From: an uncultured Caulobacteraceae bacterium
Lineage (GTDB): Bacteria; Pseudomonadota; Alphaproteobacteria; Caulobacterales; Caulobacteraceae
Assembly (NCBI GenBank): GCA_937910255.1
Contig: CALEOQ010000399.1
Location: 1 to 6,806 of the forward strand
Length of the DNA stretch: 6,806 bases
Direction: 5' to 3'
Positions 1 to 5,592 of this stretch are shown here, piece after piece; positions within the stretch are counted from its first letter, which is position 1; every line of letters starts with the position of its first letter. Made by a program: the position numbers and the translations under genes. The notes beneath the pieces are model-generated. The model did no database searches. It was given only the letters and a program-made list of their open reading frames with translations, and was not told the origin of the DNA.

Positions 1-91
1 GGGGCAGAGGGGGGATTTTTTGTTTTTCAAGCAGAAGACGGCATACGAGATTACGACGTGACTGGAGTTCAGACGTGTGCTCTTCCGATCT
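1..91. other. Illumina P7/TruSeq adapter contamination plus read-through tail
   Basis: This stretch is a sequencing-library artefact, not genome. Positions 28-51 match the 24-nt P7 flow-cell primer, 52-57 (TACGAC) sit where a 6-nt index belongs, and 58-91 match the 34-nt TruSeq read-2 adapter, ending in GCTCTTCCGATCT. The T-rich run just before it (about 15-27, TTTTTTGTTTTT) fits the poly-T linker of the grafted P7 oligonucleotide, and 1-14 look like noise beyond the end of the template; that part is inference. Translating this segment gives the familiar adapter peptides IGRAHV (minus strand) and CSSDL (plus strand). True sequence begins at about base 92. Confidence 0.98.
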
Positions 92-452
92 CCAGGTTTT
101 CGAAGCGGGCGGCGAATCGGTCCTGCAGCACGTCGGGCATGTCGGCCAGCGCGCGGCGGCCTTCCGCGGTGAGTTCTACAGACACCCGGCGCCGGTCCTG
201 ACTGCCACGGTTGCGGATCACCAGGCCGCGGGCCTCCAGCTTGTCCAGCAGGGCGGTGACGGTGGCCTGGCTCAGCCGGGCGGCCTCGGCGATGGCGCCG
301 GCGCCGGGCTCGCCCTCCCGGGCGACGATCTGCAGCACAATCAGCTGAGACGGGGTGAGGCCGGTCGTCCGGGCCAGGTCCCGCGAGGCGAATTCGGCGG
401 CCCGCACGATCCGGCGGATCGCCACCAACGCGTCACTGACGCGGCTCTCCAT
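92..452 (-). CDS. ectR: MarR-family transcriptional regulator, EctR-like; 3' end missing
   Basis: This is a winged-helix MarR-family DNA-binding protein, probably the repressor of the adjacent ectoine operon. Only residues 1-120 are genuine; the last codons of the open frame (EIGRAHV, ending at base 69) come from the adapter, so the C-terminal dimerisation helices are lost. Visible parts are an N-terminal helix (about 6-28), the TPSQLIVLQIVAREG helix (33-47), the recognition helix SQATVTALLDKLEARGLV (61-78), and a wing with the MarR D-x-R signature and LTAEG (86-98). The start at 452 has a strong Shine-Dalgarno, GGAGGAG on the minus strand (plus-strand 458-464), five bases upstream. The gene is divergent from ectA. 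EctR1 of Methylomicrobium alcaliphilum, a MarR repressor of ectABC-ask, is the known parallel. Family assignment is firm; EctR identity is inferred from context and the operator candidate at 662-684. Confidence 0.85.
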
Positions 453-544
453 GCCGTCTCCTCCAGGCTTCCCGAGTCATCGCAACCCTCTGATCTCGCA
501 GAAGGCGTGGAGAGGCAAGCGTCGGGACGCAGGATGTCACGGAC

Positions 545-561
545 AATTTGAAGCTCAAATT
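545..561. promoter_or_regulatory. Perfect inverted repeat, second operator candidate
   Basis: The arms AATTTGA (545-551) and TCAAATT (555-561) are exact reverse complements separated by AGC. An AT-rich dyad of this size is typical of MarR-family or other dimeric regulator sites. It lies 93 bp upstream of the ectR start codon and 130 bp upstream of ectA. Its sequence differs from the 662-684 palindrome, so it may bind another protein or serve ectR autoregulation. The dyad is seen directly; the function is inferred. Confidence 0.4.
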
Positions 562-655
562 AACAAGATTCGCCAATTCTGATGGAACTGCCTGAAATCC
601 TCGCGAATTCCCACATCAAACGCCGAATGCCTGCGCAAACGCTGGGCAGCCGGGG

Positions 656-667
656 TTGACATATTTA
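656..667 (+). promoter_or_regulatory. Candidate ectA promoter element
   Basis: TTGACA (656-661) is a perfect sigma-70 -35 hexamer, but no good -10 follows at 16-18 bp: 679-684 is GAAATA, and the best nearby match is AATAAC with a 19-bp spacer. A second reading takes TG-A-CATATT (657-665) as an extended -10, which would start transcription near 672. Under either reading the adjacent palindrome (662-684) would block polymerase. The transcription start cannot be fixed from sequence. Confidence 0.5.
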
Positions 668-684
668 GTTCCACGAACGAAATA
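662..684. promoter_or_regulatory. Near-palindromic operator candidate for EctR
   Basis: The arms TATTTAGTTC (662-671) and GAACGAAATA (675-684) match as an inverted repeat at 9 of 10 positions around the spacer CAC. The first eight bases, TATTTAGT, equal the left half-site of the EctR1 operator published for Methylomicrobium alcaliphilum, as I recall it (TATTTAGT-GT-ACTATATA). The right half and the symmetry centre differ from that site. It overlaps the candidate promoter and ends 6 bp before the ectA start, the right place for a repressor. The palindrome is seen; EctR binding is inferred. Confidence 0.65.
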
Positions 685-690
685 ACGGCC

Positions 691-1269
691 ATGGAAATGC
701 AGAGCAATCAAACGTCGTCCGGTGCGCCGGGCGTCGGAGAGCGCTCGGGGGGCGGGCTGGAGTTCTCTCCACCCACGGCAGATGACGGTCTCGCGGTTCA
801 CCGCCTGATCGCCGACTGCCCGCCGCTCGACCAGAACTCGGTCTATTGCAACCTCCTGCAATGCACCCACTTCGCCGAGACCTGCGTGGCGGTGAAGCGG
901 GGCGACGATCTGGTGGGGTGGATCTCCGCCTATCGGCCGCCGCAGGAGCCCGACGTCCTCTTCGTCTGGCAGGTGGCGGTGGGCGAGAGCGCCCGGGGCC
1001 TAGGCCTCGCTGGCCAGATGATCGCCCACATTCTCGAACGCCCCGCGTGCAGGGGCGTGAGCCGGATCAAGACGACGATCACCGCCGATAACGCCGCCTC
1101 CTGGGGGCTGTTCAAGGGGATCGCCCGGAGACTGTCGGCGGCGCTCAGCGACGCGCCCTGGTTCCTTCAGAACCAGCACTTTCCGCCCGGCCACGACACC
1201 GAACACCTGGTCACCATCGGCCCCTTTGAGCGGGACTCGCTGACCATTTCGAGCCGCCCAGCGGCCTAA
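691..1269 (+). CDS. ectA: L-2,4-diaminobutyrate N-gamma-acetyltransferase
   Basis: EctA transfers acetyl from acetyl-CoA to the gamma-amino group of L-2,4-diaminobutyrate, giving N-gamma-acetyl-diaminobutyrate, the substrate of EctC. The 192-residue protein has the usual family length and a single GNAT fold. The acetyl-CoA loop motif R-x-x-G-x-A is visible as R102-G-L-G105-L-A107, after the beta strand FVWQVAVG (91-98). The C-terminal segment with DAPWFLQNQHFPPGHDTEHL is characteristic of EctA. About 24 N-terminal residues before EFSPPTADDG are low-complexity and poorly conserved, as is common in EctA. The start is ATG at 691, or possibly 697; neither has a clear Shine-Dalgarno, unlike ectB, ectC and ectD, and the operator candidate ends 6 bp upstream. 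It is the first gene of the operon, with 39 bp to ectB. Confidence 0.96.
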   Translation: MEMQSNQTSSGAPGVGERSGGGLEFSPPTADDGLAVHRLIADCPPLDQNSVYCNLLQCTHFAETCVAVKRGDDLVGWISAYRPPQEPDVLFVWQVAVGESARGLGLAGQMIAHILERPACRGVSRIKTTITADNAASWGLFKGIARRLSAALSDAPWFLQNQHFPPGHDTEHLVTIGPFERDSLTISSRPAA

Positions 1270-1308
1270 ACCCATTCACGGACCCGACCCCAAGGAAGGG
1301 AAATCAAC

Positions 1309-2622
1309 ATGTACGACGCCGAAACCCAGACCCGCGAGCCCCGTCCCTTCGCCACCTTTGAGCGGATGGAATCCCAAGTGCGCTCCTATTCGCGCAGCTT
1401 TCCCGCCGTCTTCGACCGGGCCGAGGGCTCGTGGCAGTACGACAAGGAAGGCCGCGGCTATATCGACTTCCTCACCGGCTGCTCGGTGCTGAACTATGGC
1501 CACAACCACCCGGCCATGAAGCGCGCCCTGATGGACTACATCGAGAGCAACGGTGTGGTGCACAGCCTGGACATGCATTCCCGCGCCAAGGCGGAGTTCC
1601 TTGAGGCGCTGGAGGGCAAGATCCTCAAGCCCCGTGGCATGAACTATCGCGCCCAGTTCACCGGCCCCACCGGCGCCAACGCCGTCGAGGCGGCCTTGAA
1701 GCTGGCGCGCAAGGTGACCGGCCGGACCAATGTGATCGCCTTCACCAACGGCTTCCATGGGGTCACCCTGGGCGCCCTGGCCGCCACCGGCAACAGCCAC
1801 CACCGCACGGGCGCGCACATGCCGCTCAGCGGCGTGACCCGCATGCCCTATGACGGCTACTTCGGCGAGGGCGTCGACACCGCCGCCCAGCTTGAGCAGA
1901 TGCTCAGCGACCCGTCGGGTGGCGTCGACAAGCCCGCCGCGATCATCGTCGAGGTGGTCCAGGGCGAGGGCGGCCTGAACGTCGCCTCGGCCGAGTGGCT
2001 GCGCAAGATCGAGAAGATCTCTCACAAGCACGGCGCCCTGTTCATCGTCGACGACATCCAGGCCGGCTGCGGTCGCACCGGCAGCTTCTTCAGCTTCGAA
2101 GGCATGGGCCTGAAGCCCGACATCGTCACCATGGCCAAGTCCCTCTCGGGCATGGGCCTGCCCATGGCCCTGGTGCTGGTGAAGCCGGAATTCGACCAGT
2201 GGAAGCCCGGCGAGCACAACGGGACCTTCCGCGGCAACTGCCACGCCTTCGTCACCGCCAAGGCGGCCATCGACACCTTCTGGGCCGATGACAGCTTCGG
2301 CGCCGAAGTTCAGAAGAAGGGCGAGCGCCTGCGCAAGCGCCTGCGTGAGATCGCTCTCCAGAACCGCAGCGTGGTCAAGGGCGTGAAGGGCCGCGGCATG
2401 ATGTGCGGCCTGGACGTGGGCTCGGGCGAGATCTCCGACCCCGTGGTCGATGAGGCCTTCAAGCGCGGCCTGATCATCGAAACCAGCGGCGCCCATGACC
2501 AGATCCTCAAGGTCCTGGCGCCCCTCAACATCACCGACGCCGACCTCGACGCCGGCCTCGATATTCTTGCTGACTGTGTGGCCGAAGTGGCTGGGCGCCA
2601 GGCGCTCGGTTCGGCGGCCTAA
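1309..2622 (+). CDS. ectB: L-2,4-diaminobutyrate transaminase (ectoine type)
   Basis: EctB is a cytosolic PLP-dependent class III aminotransferase that converts L-aspartate-beta-semialdehyde and glutamate to L-2,4-diaminobutyrate and 2-oxoglutarate, the first committed step of ectoine synthesis. The protein has 437 residues, close to the family norm. The N-terminal block (about 14-66) with TFERMESQVRSYSRSFPAVF and LNYGHNHP is typical of EctB. The cofactor-binding aspartate is D248 in FIVDDIQAGCGRTG (245-258), and the Schiff-base lysine is K277 in TMAKSLSG (274-281). The ATG at 1309 follows AAGGAAGGG (1292-1300), eight bases upstream. The next gene, ectC, begins 12 bp after the stop. No frameshift or missing catalytic residue is visible. 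Confidence 0.97.
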   Translation: MYDAETQTREPRPFATFERMESQVRSYSRSFPAVFDRAEGSWQYDKEGRGYIDFLTGCSVLNYGHNHPAMKRALMDYIESNGVVHSLDMHSRAKAEFLEALEGKILKPRGMNYRAQFTGPTGANAVEAALKLARKVTGRTNVIAFTNGFHGVTLGALAATGNSHHRTGAHMPLSGVTRMPYDGYFGEGVDTAAQLEQMLSDPSGGVDKPAAIIVEVVQGEGGLNVASAEWLRKIEKISHKHGALFIVDDIQAGCGRTGSFFSFEGMGLKPDIVTMAKSLSGMGLPMALVLVKPEFDQWKPGEHNGTFRGNCHAFVTAKAAIDTFWADDSFGAEVQKKGERLRKRLREIALQNRSVVKGVKGRGMMCGLDVGSGEISDPVVDEAFKRGLIIETSGAHDQILKVLAPLNITDADLDAGLDILADCVAEVAGRQALGSAA

Positions 2623-2634
2623 AGGAGTTTAAAC

Positions 2635-3027
2635 ATGATCGTTCGTGACCTGAATGAAGCAAACCAGACCCGACGTCGCGTGGTCTCCAAGGGCTGGGAA
2701 AGCACCCGTCTCCTTCTGAAGGACGACAAGATGGGCTTCTCCTTCCACCTGACGACCATCTACGAGGGCGCCGAGCTGCCCATGCATTATCAGAACCACC
2801 TGGAGTCGGTTTACTGCGTCTCCGGGGAGGGCTCGATCGAAGACCTCGCCACCGGCCAGGTTCACCCCATCAAGCCCGGCGTGATGTACGCCCTGGACAA
2901 GCACGACAAGCACGTCCTGCGGGCCAAGAGCGAGATGAAGATGGCCTGCGTCTTCAATCCGCCGCTGAACGGCATGGAAGTCCATGACGACACCGGCGCC
3001 TATCCCCTGGAAGCCGAAACCGTCTGA
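2635..3027 (+). CDS. ectC: L-ectoine synthase (N-acetyldiaminobutyrate dehydratase)
   Basis: EctC closes the ring of N-gamma-acetyl-diaminobutyrate with loss of water, giving ectoine. It is a 130-residue single-domain cupin, the normal family length. The metal ligands known from Paenibacillus lautus EctC (Glu57, Tyr85, His93) fall at the same numbers here: E57 in NHLESVYCVSGEG, Y85 in PGVMYALDKHDKH, and H93. The conserved start MIVRDL and the YEGAELPMHYQNH segment (43-55) also fit. The AAAGGAG ribosome-binding site (2621-2627) overlaps the ectB stop codon, so the two genes are probably translated together. The gene is followed by an unusually long 111-bp gap containing two GC-rich hairpins before ectD. 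Confidence 0.98.
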   Translation: MIVRDLNEANQTRRRVVSKGWESTRLLLKDDKMGFSFHLTTIYEGAELPMHYQNHLESVYCVSGEGSIEDLATGQVHPIKPGVMYALDKHDKHVLRAKSEMKMACVFNPPLNGMEVHDDTGAYPLEAETV

Positions 3028-3033
3028 GGCGAC

Positions 3034-3060
3034 GGCGCCGGTCCCGTCGGGGCCAGCGCC
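3034..3060 (+). other. GC-rich intercistronic hairpin 1 after ectC
   Basis: Bases 3034-3045 can pair with 3049-3060 over 12 positions around a 3-nt loop (GTC). The stem has ten Watson-Crick pairs, one U-G wobble (3042/3052) and one C-A mismatch (3039/3055). It begins 7 nt after the ectC stop codon. Only three Ts follow (3068-3070), after a short C run, so it is a weak terminator at most. It may attenuate transcription or protect the upstream mRNA end. Confidence 0.55.
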
Positions 3061-3084
3061 AGACCCCTTTAACCATGAGCCCGC

Positions 3085-3110
3085 CCCCGGCGCCGAGATG
3101 GCCGCCGGGG
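3085..3110 (+). other. GC-rich intercistronic hairpin 2 before ectD
   Basis: CCCCGGCG (3085-3092) and CGCCGGGG (3103-3110) are exact 8-bp complements around a 10-nt loop. All pairs are G-C, so the stem should be stable. No T tract follows, so it is not a standard intrinsic terminator. Together with hairpin 1 it fills most of the 111-bp ectC-ectD gap and could set the ratio of ectABC to ectD-ask message. Confidence 0.5.
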
Positions 3111-3123
3111 TGGGACCAGAGGC

Positions 3124-3138
3124 GAAAGGAAGCCTTTC
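3124..3138 (+). promoter_or_regulatory. ectD ribosome-binding site within a small hairpin
   Basis: GAAAGG (3124-3129) and CCTTTC (3133-3138) are perfect 6-bp complements around AAG, and the second arm abuts the ectD ATG at 3139. The Shine-Dalgarno AAAGGA (3125-3130) lies mostly in the first arm and would be masked when the stem forms. A second CCTTT at 3066-3070 could pair with the same site. The repeat is seen directly; a role in translation control is inferred. Confidence 0.45.
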
Positions 3139-4062
3139 ATGACAGATCTCTATCCCTCGCGGGTCGCCGACCAGCCCACCTGGCTGGAACGCAAGGACCC
3201 CGTGATCCACAGCCCGTGGCGCTTTGAGTCGCCGCTGAGCCAGGCCCAGCACGAAGCCTTCGAGCGCGATGGCTTCCTGGTGCTGCAGAACGTCTTCGAG
3301 ACGGAAGAAGTCGCCGCCCTGCAGGCGGAGATGAACCGCCTGCGCGGCCTGCCGGACTCCATCGACCCTGATACCGTGATCGCCGAGCCGGCGTCCGGCG
3401 CAGTGCGTTCGATCTTCGCCATCGACCGCCAGAGCGCCCTGATCGGCCGCCTGGCCGCCGATGAGCGTCTGGTCTCCATCGCCAACCACATCCTTGGCGA
3501 CGAGGTCTACCTCCATCAGACGCGGCTGAACTACAAGCCCGGCTTCGATGGCAAGGAGTTCTACTGGCACTCCGACTTCGAGACCTGGCACACCGAGGAT
3601 GGCATGCCGCGCATGCGGGCCATCTCCATGTCGGTCCAGCTGGTCGATAACTTCGAGTTCAACGGGCCGCTGATGCTGATGCCCGGCTCGCACAAGACCT
3701 TCGTCACCTGCGTCGGCGAGACGCCGGACGACCACTACAAGGAATCCCTGCGCAAGCAGGAATACGGCGTGCCCGACCGTGACAGCCTGGCCAAGCTGGC
3801 CGAGCAGCACGGCATCGTGGCGCCGACCGGCCCGGCCGGTTCAGTGGTGATCTTCGACTGCAACACCATGCACGGGTCGAACGGCAACATCACGCCGTTC
3901 CCCAGGGCCAACGCCTTCATGGTCTACAACGCCGAGGCCAACCGCCTCGTCGCGCCCTTCGGGGCCGAGACGCCGCGTCCGGAGTTTGTCGGCGCGCGGG
4001 AGCACACGAAACGGCTGGTTCCCGTCTCCGGGAGCCTGGCCAAACAGGTAAGGGCGGCCTGA
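3139..4062 (+). CDS. ectD: Ectoine 5-hydroxylase
   Basis: EctD is a non-haem Fe(II)/2-oxoglutarate dioxygenase of the PhyH-like superfamily that hydroxylates ectoine to (4S,5S)-5-hydroxyectoine using O2 and 2-oxoglutarate. The protein has 307 residues, the usual length. The family signature is intact: FYWHSDFETWHTEDGMP starts at 141, giving iron ligands H144 and D146; the third ligand is H245 in FDCNTMHGSNGN. R256 (FPRAN) is positioned to bind 2-oxoglutarate. The N-terminal sequence (DLYPSRVADQPTWLERKDPVIH) is typical of EctD. The start ATG is preceded by AAAGGA, held in a possible hairpin. The stop overlaps the ask start codon by one base (TGATG), indicating translational coupling. Its presence shows that the organism can make hydroxyectoine as well as ectoine. 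Confidence 0.97.
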   Translation: MTDLYPSRVADQPTWLERKDPVIHSPWRFESPLSQAQHEAFERDGFLVLQNVFETEEVAALQAEMNRLRGLPDSIDPDTVIAEPASGAVRSIFAIDRQSALIGRLAADERLVSIANHILGDEVYLHQTRLNYKPGFDGKEFYWHSDFETWHTEDGMPRMRAISMSVQLVDNFEFNGPLMLMPGSHKTFVTCVGETPDDHYKESLRKQEYGVPDRDSLAKLAEQHGIVAPTGPAGSVVIFDCNTMHGSNGNITPFPRANAFMVYNAEANRLVAPFGAETPRPEFVGAREHTKRLVPVSGSLAKQVRAA

Positions 4063-5510
4063 TGAGCGGACATACAGTCGAGAAAATCGGCGGCACATCG
4101 ATCTCCAACACCGATGCGGTGCTGGAAAACATTCTGATCGCCGACCGAAAGGAGCCTGAGCTCTACGGCCGCATCTTCGTGGTCTCGGCCTATGCCGGCA
4201 TGACCAATGGCCTGCTCGAGCACAAGAAGACCGGCAGGCCTGGGGTCTACGCGCTGTTCGCCGGGGCCTCGGCCATGGAGGCGTCGGCCTGGCTGGACGC
4301 CCTGGCCCGGGTGCAGGCTGACATGCTCGCCATAAACGCCGATCGGTTTGGCGATAGCGAAGATCGCAAGCCGGCCGATGAGTTCATCCTGGCCCGCATC
4401 GAGGATGCGCGCTCGGCCCTGACCGACCTCCAGCGCCTGTGCGCCCACGGTCACTTCCGCCTGGACACCCAGCTCGGCGCGGCCCGGGAAATGCTCGCCT
4501 CCCTGGGCGAGGCCCATAGCGCCCATAACCTGACGCTTGAACTGCGCCGCCGCGGCGTGAACGCCCGGTTCGTCGATCTGACCGCCTGGCACGACAAGCG
4601 GCCCCTGACCCTGGACGAACGCATCCAGGACGCCTTCCAGGATGTGGACGTGGCCCGGGAACTCCCGATCGTCACCGGCTTCGCCCAGCGCCGCGAGGGG
4701 CTGATGCGCGAGTTTGGCCGGGGCTATAGCGAGGTGGTGTTCAGCCGGGTCGGCGTGCTGACCGGCGCCAAGGAAGCCATCATCCACAAGGAATTCCACC
4801 TCTCCAGCGCCGACCCGAACCTGGTCGGCCAGGACGCGGTGCGCAAGATCGGCCGGACCAACTATGACGTGGCCGATCAGCTGGCCAATCTGGGCATGGA
4901 GGCCATCCATCCCCGCGCCGCCCGGGGCCTGCGCCACGCCGGCATCCCGCTGATCGTCAAGAACACCTTCGAGCCCGAGGACAAGGGCACCTCGATCTGC
5001 GGCGACTTCGTCTCGGAGACCCCGCGGGTGGAGATCATCGCCGGCATGAAGGGGGTCACGACCCTTGAGCTGCTGGAACAGGACATGGTCGGGGTGAAGG
5101 GCTACGACGCCGGCATTCTGGATGTGCTGTCGCGCCACGACGTCCGCATCGTGTCCAAGGCCTCCAACGCCAACACCATCACCCACCATCTCGACGCCAA
5201 TCCCAAGCAGGTGAAGCGGGTGATCGCTGACCTCGAGGCGCTGTTCCCCAATGCGGCGGTCTCCACCCGCAAGGTGGCTATTGTCGCGGCGATCGGCAGC
5301 GATCTGAACGTGCCCAACCTGACCAGCCGGGCGACGCTCGCGCTCGGGGAGGCGGGGGTGGAGATCCTGGGGCTGCAGCAGCTGTCCCGGCGGGTGGACA
5401 TCCAGTTTGTCGTGGCCGAGGATGGCTATGACGCCGCCGTCACTGCGCTCCATCGACGCCTCGTCGAAGAGGACGACGCCTTAGCCCGGCCTCTAAGAAG
5501 CGCAGCCTGA
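4062..5510 (+). CDS. ask: Ectoine-cluster aspartokinase (Ask_Ect type)
   Basis: Aspartokinase phosphorylates L-aspartate with ATP, the first step towards aspartate-beta-semialdehyde, the EctB substrate. The 482-residue protein begins VEKIGGTS (6-13), the kinase K-x-GGTS motif in the form seen in ectoine-linked aspartokinases. The catalytic amino-acid-kinase domain spans roughly 1-310 and includes KEFHLSSADPNLVG; two ACT regulatory domains follow, at about 323-390 (from VEIIAGMKGVTTLE) and 404-475 (from KVAIVAAIGSDLNVP). The paralogue studied in Pseudomonas stutzeri is less prone to feedback inhibition by lysine and threonine than the housekeeping enzyme; whether that holds here cannot be read from sequence. 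The ATG shares its A with the ectD stop, and AAGGG lies at 4050-4054. It is the last gene of the operon, 11 nt before a strong terminator. No asd gene is in the window. Confidence 0.95.
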   Translation: MSGHTVEKIGGTSISNTDAVLENILIADRKEPELYGRIFVVSAYAGMTNGLLEHKKTGRPGVYALFAGASAMEASAWLDALARVQADMLAINADRFGDSEDRKPADEFILARIEDARSALTDLQRLCAHGHFRLDTQLGAAREMLASLGEAHSAHNLTLELRRRGVNARFVDLTAWHDKRPLTLDERIQDAFQDVDVARELPIVTGFAQRREGLMREFGRGYSEVVFSRVGVLTGAKEAIIHKEFHLSSADPNLVGQDAVRKIGRTNYDVADQLANLGMEAIHPRAARGLRHAGIPLIVKNTFEPEDKGTSICGDFVSETPRVEIIAGMKGVTTLELLEQDMVGVKGYDAGILDVLSRHDVRIVSKASNANTITHHLDANPKQVKRVIADLEALFPNAAVSTRKVAIVAAIGSDLNVPNLTSRATLALGEAGVEILGLQQLSRRVDIQFVVAEDGYDAAVTALHRRLVEEDDALARPLRSAA

Positions 5511-5521
5511 CAGTTGTTTTC

Positions 5522-5558
5522 GCCCGCGGCGTCAGCGCCGCGGGCCTTTAGCTTTTTT
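5522..5558 (+). terminator. Intrinsic terminator of the ect operon
   Basis: A perfect 10-bp GC-rich stem, GCCCGCGGCG (5522-5531) with CGCCGCGGGC (5536-5545), surrounds a TCAG loop. It is followed by CTTTAGC and a run of six Ts (5553-5558). It starts 11 nt after the ask stop codon. This is a textbook rho-independent terminator and separates ectABCD-ask from the symporter gene. Confidence 0.92.
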
Positions 5559-5592
5559 ATCTGACCATTTTCAAATCTCCCGGGCCCGCCCC

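Larger units (their letters stand above)
453..690. promoter_or_regulatory. Divergent ectR-ectA intergenic control region
   Basis: This 238-bp region separates the two divergent genes and has no convincing coding capacity. It is more AT-rich than the flanking genes around 541-600 and 656-690. It contains the ectR Shine-Dalgarno (458-464), a perfect 7-bp inverted repeat (545-561), a direct repeat CAAACGC at 617-623 and 636-642 (19 bp apart), a TTGACA hexamer (656-661) and a near-palindrome (662-684). I could not place a convincing ectR promoter by eye. Confidence 0.7.

Noticed and set aside
75..551. Plus-strand open frame of 158 codons starting MCSSDL
   Set aside because: Its start lies in adapter sequence (CSSDL is the adapter translation), and the rest is antisense to the MarR gene with no recognisable family.
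1276..2496. Long minus-strand open frame opposite ectB
   Set aside because: It is the GC-rich antisense shadow of a fully conserved ectB; its composition is low-complexity and rich in Ala, Gly, His and Val, with no domain.
2627..2634. Palindrome GTTTAAAC before ectC
   Set aside because: It is only 8 bp, lies in the ribosome-binding-site spacer, and has no flanking symmetry or second copy.
3034..3070. Full intrinsic terminator after ectC
   Set aside because: The stem is good but only three Ts follow, separated from it by a C run, so I call it a hairpin of unknown effect.
2629..3810. Minus-strand open frame of 393 codons opposite ectC and ectD
   Set aside because: It spans two well-supported genes and their intergenic hairpins on the other strand and shows no family signature.
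3924..5453. Minus-strand open frame of 509 codons opposite ask
   Set aside because: It is a shadow of the ask frame in GC-rich DNA; ask has intact catalytic and ACT motifs, while the antisense product looks like none.
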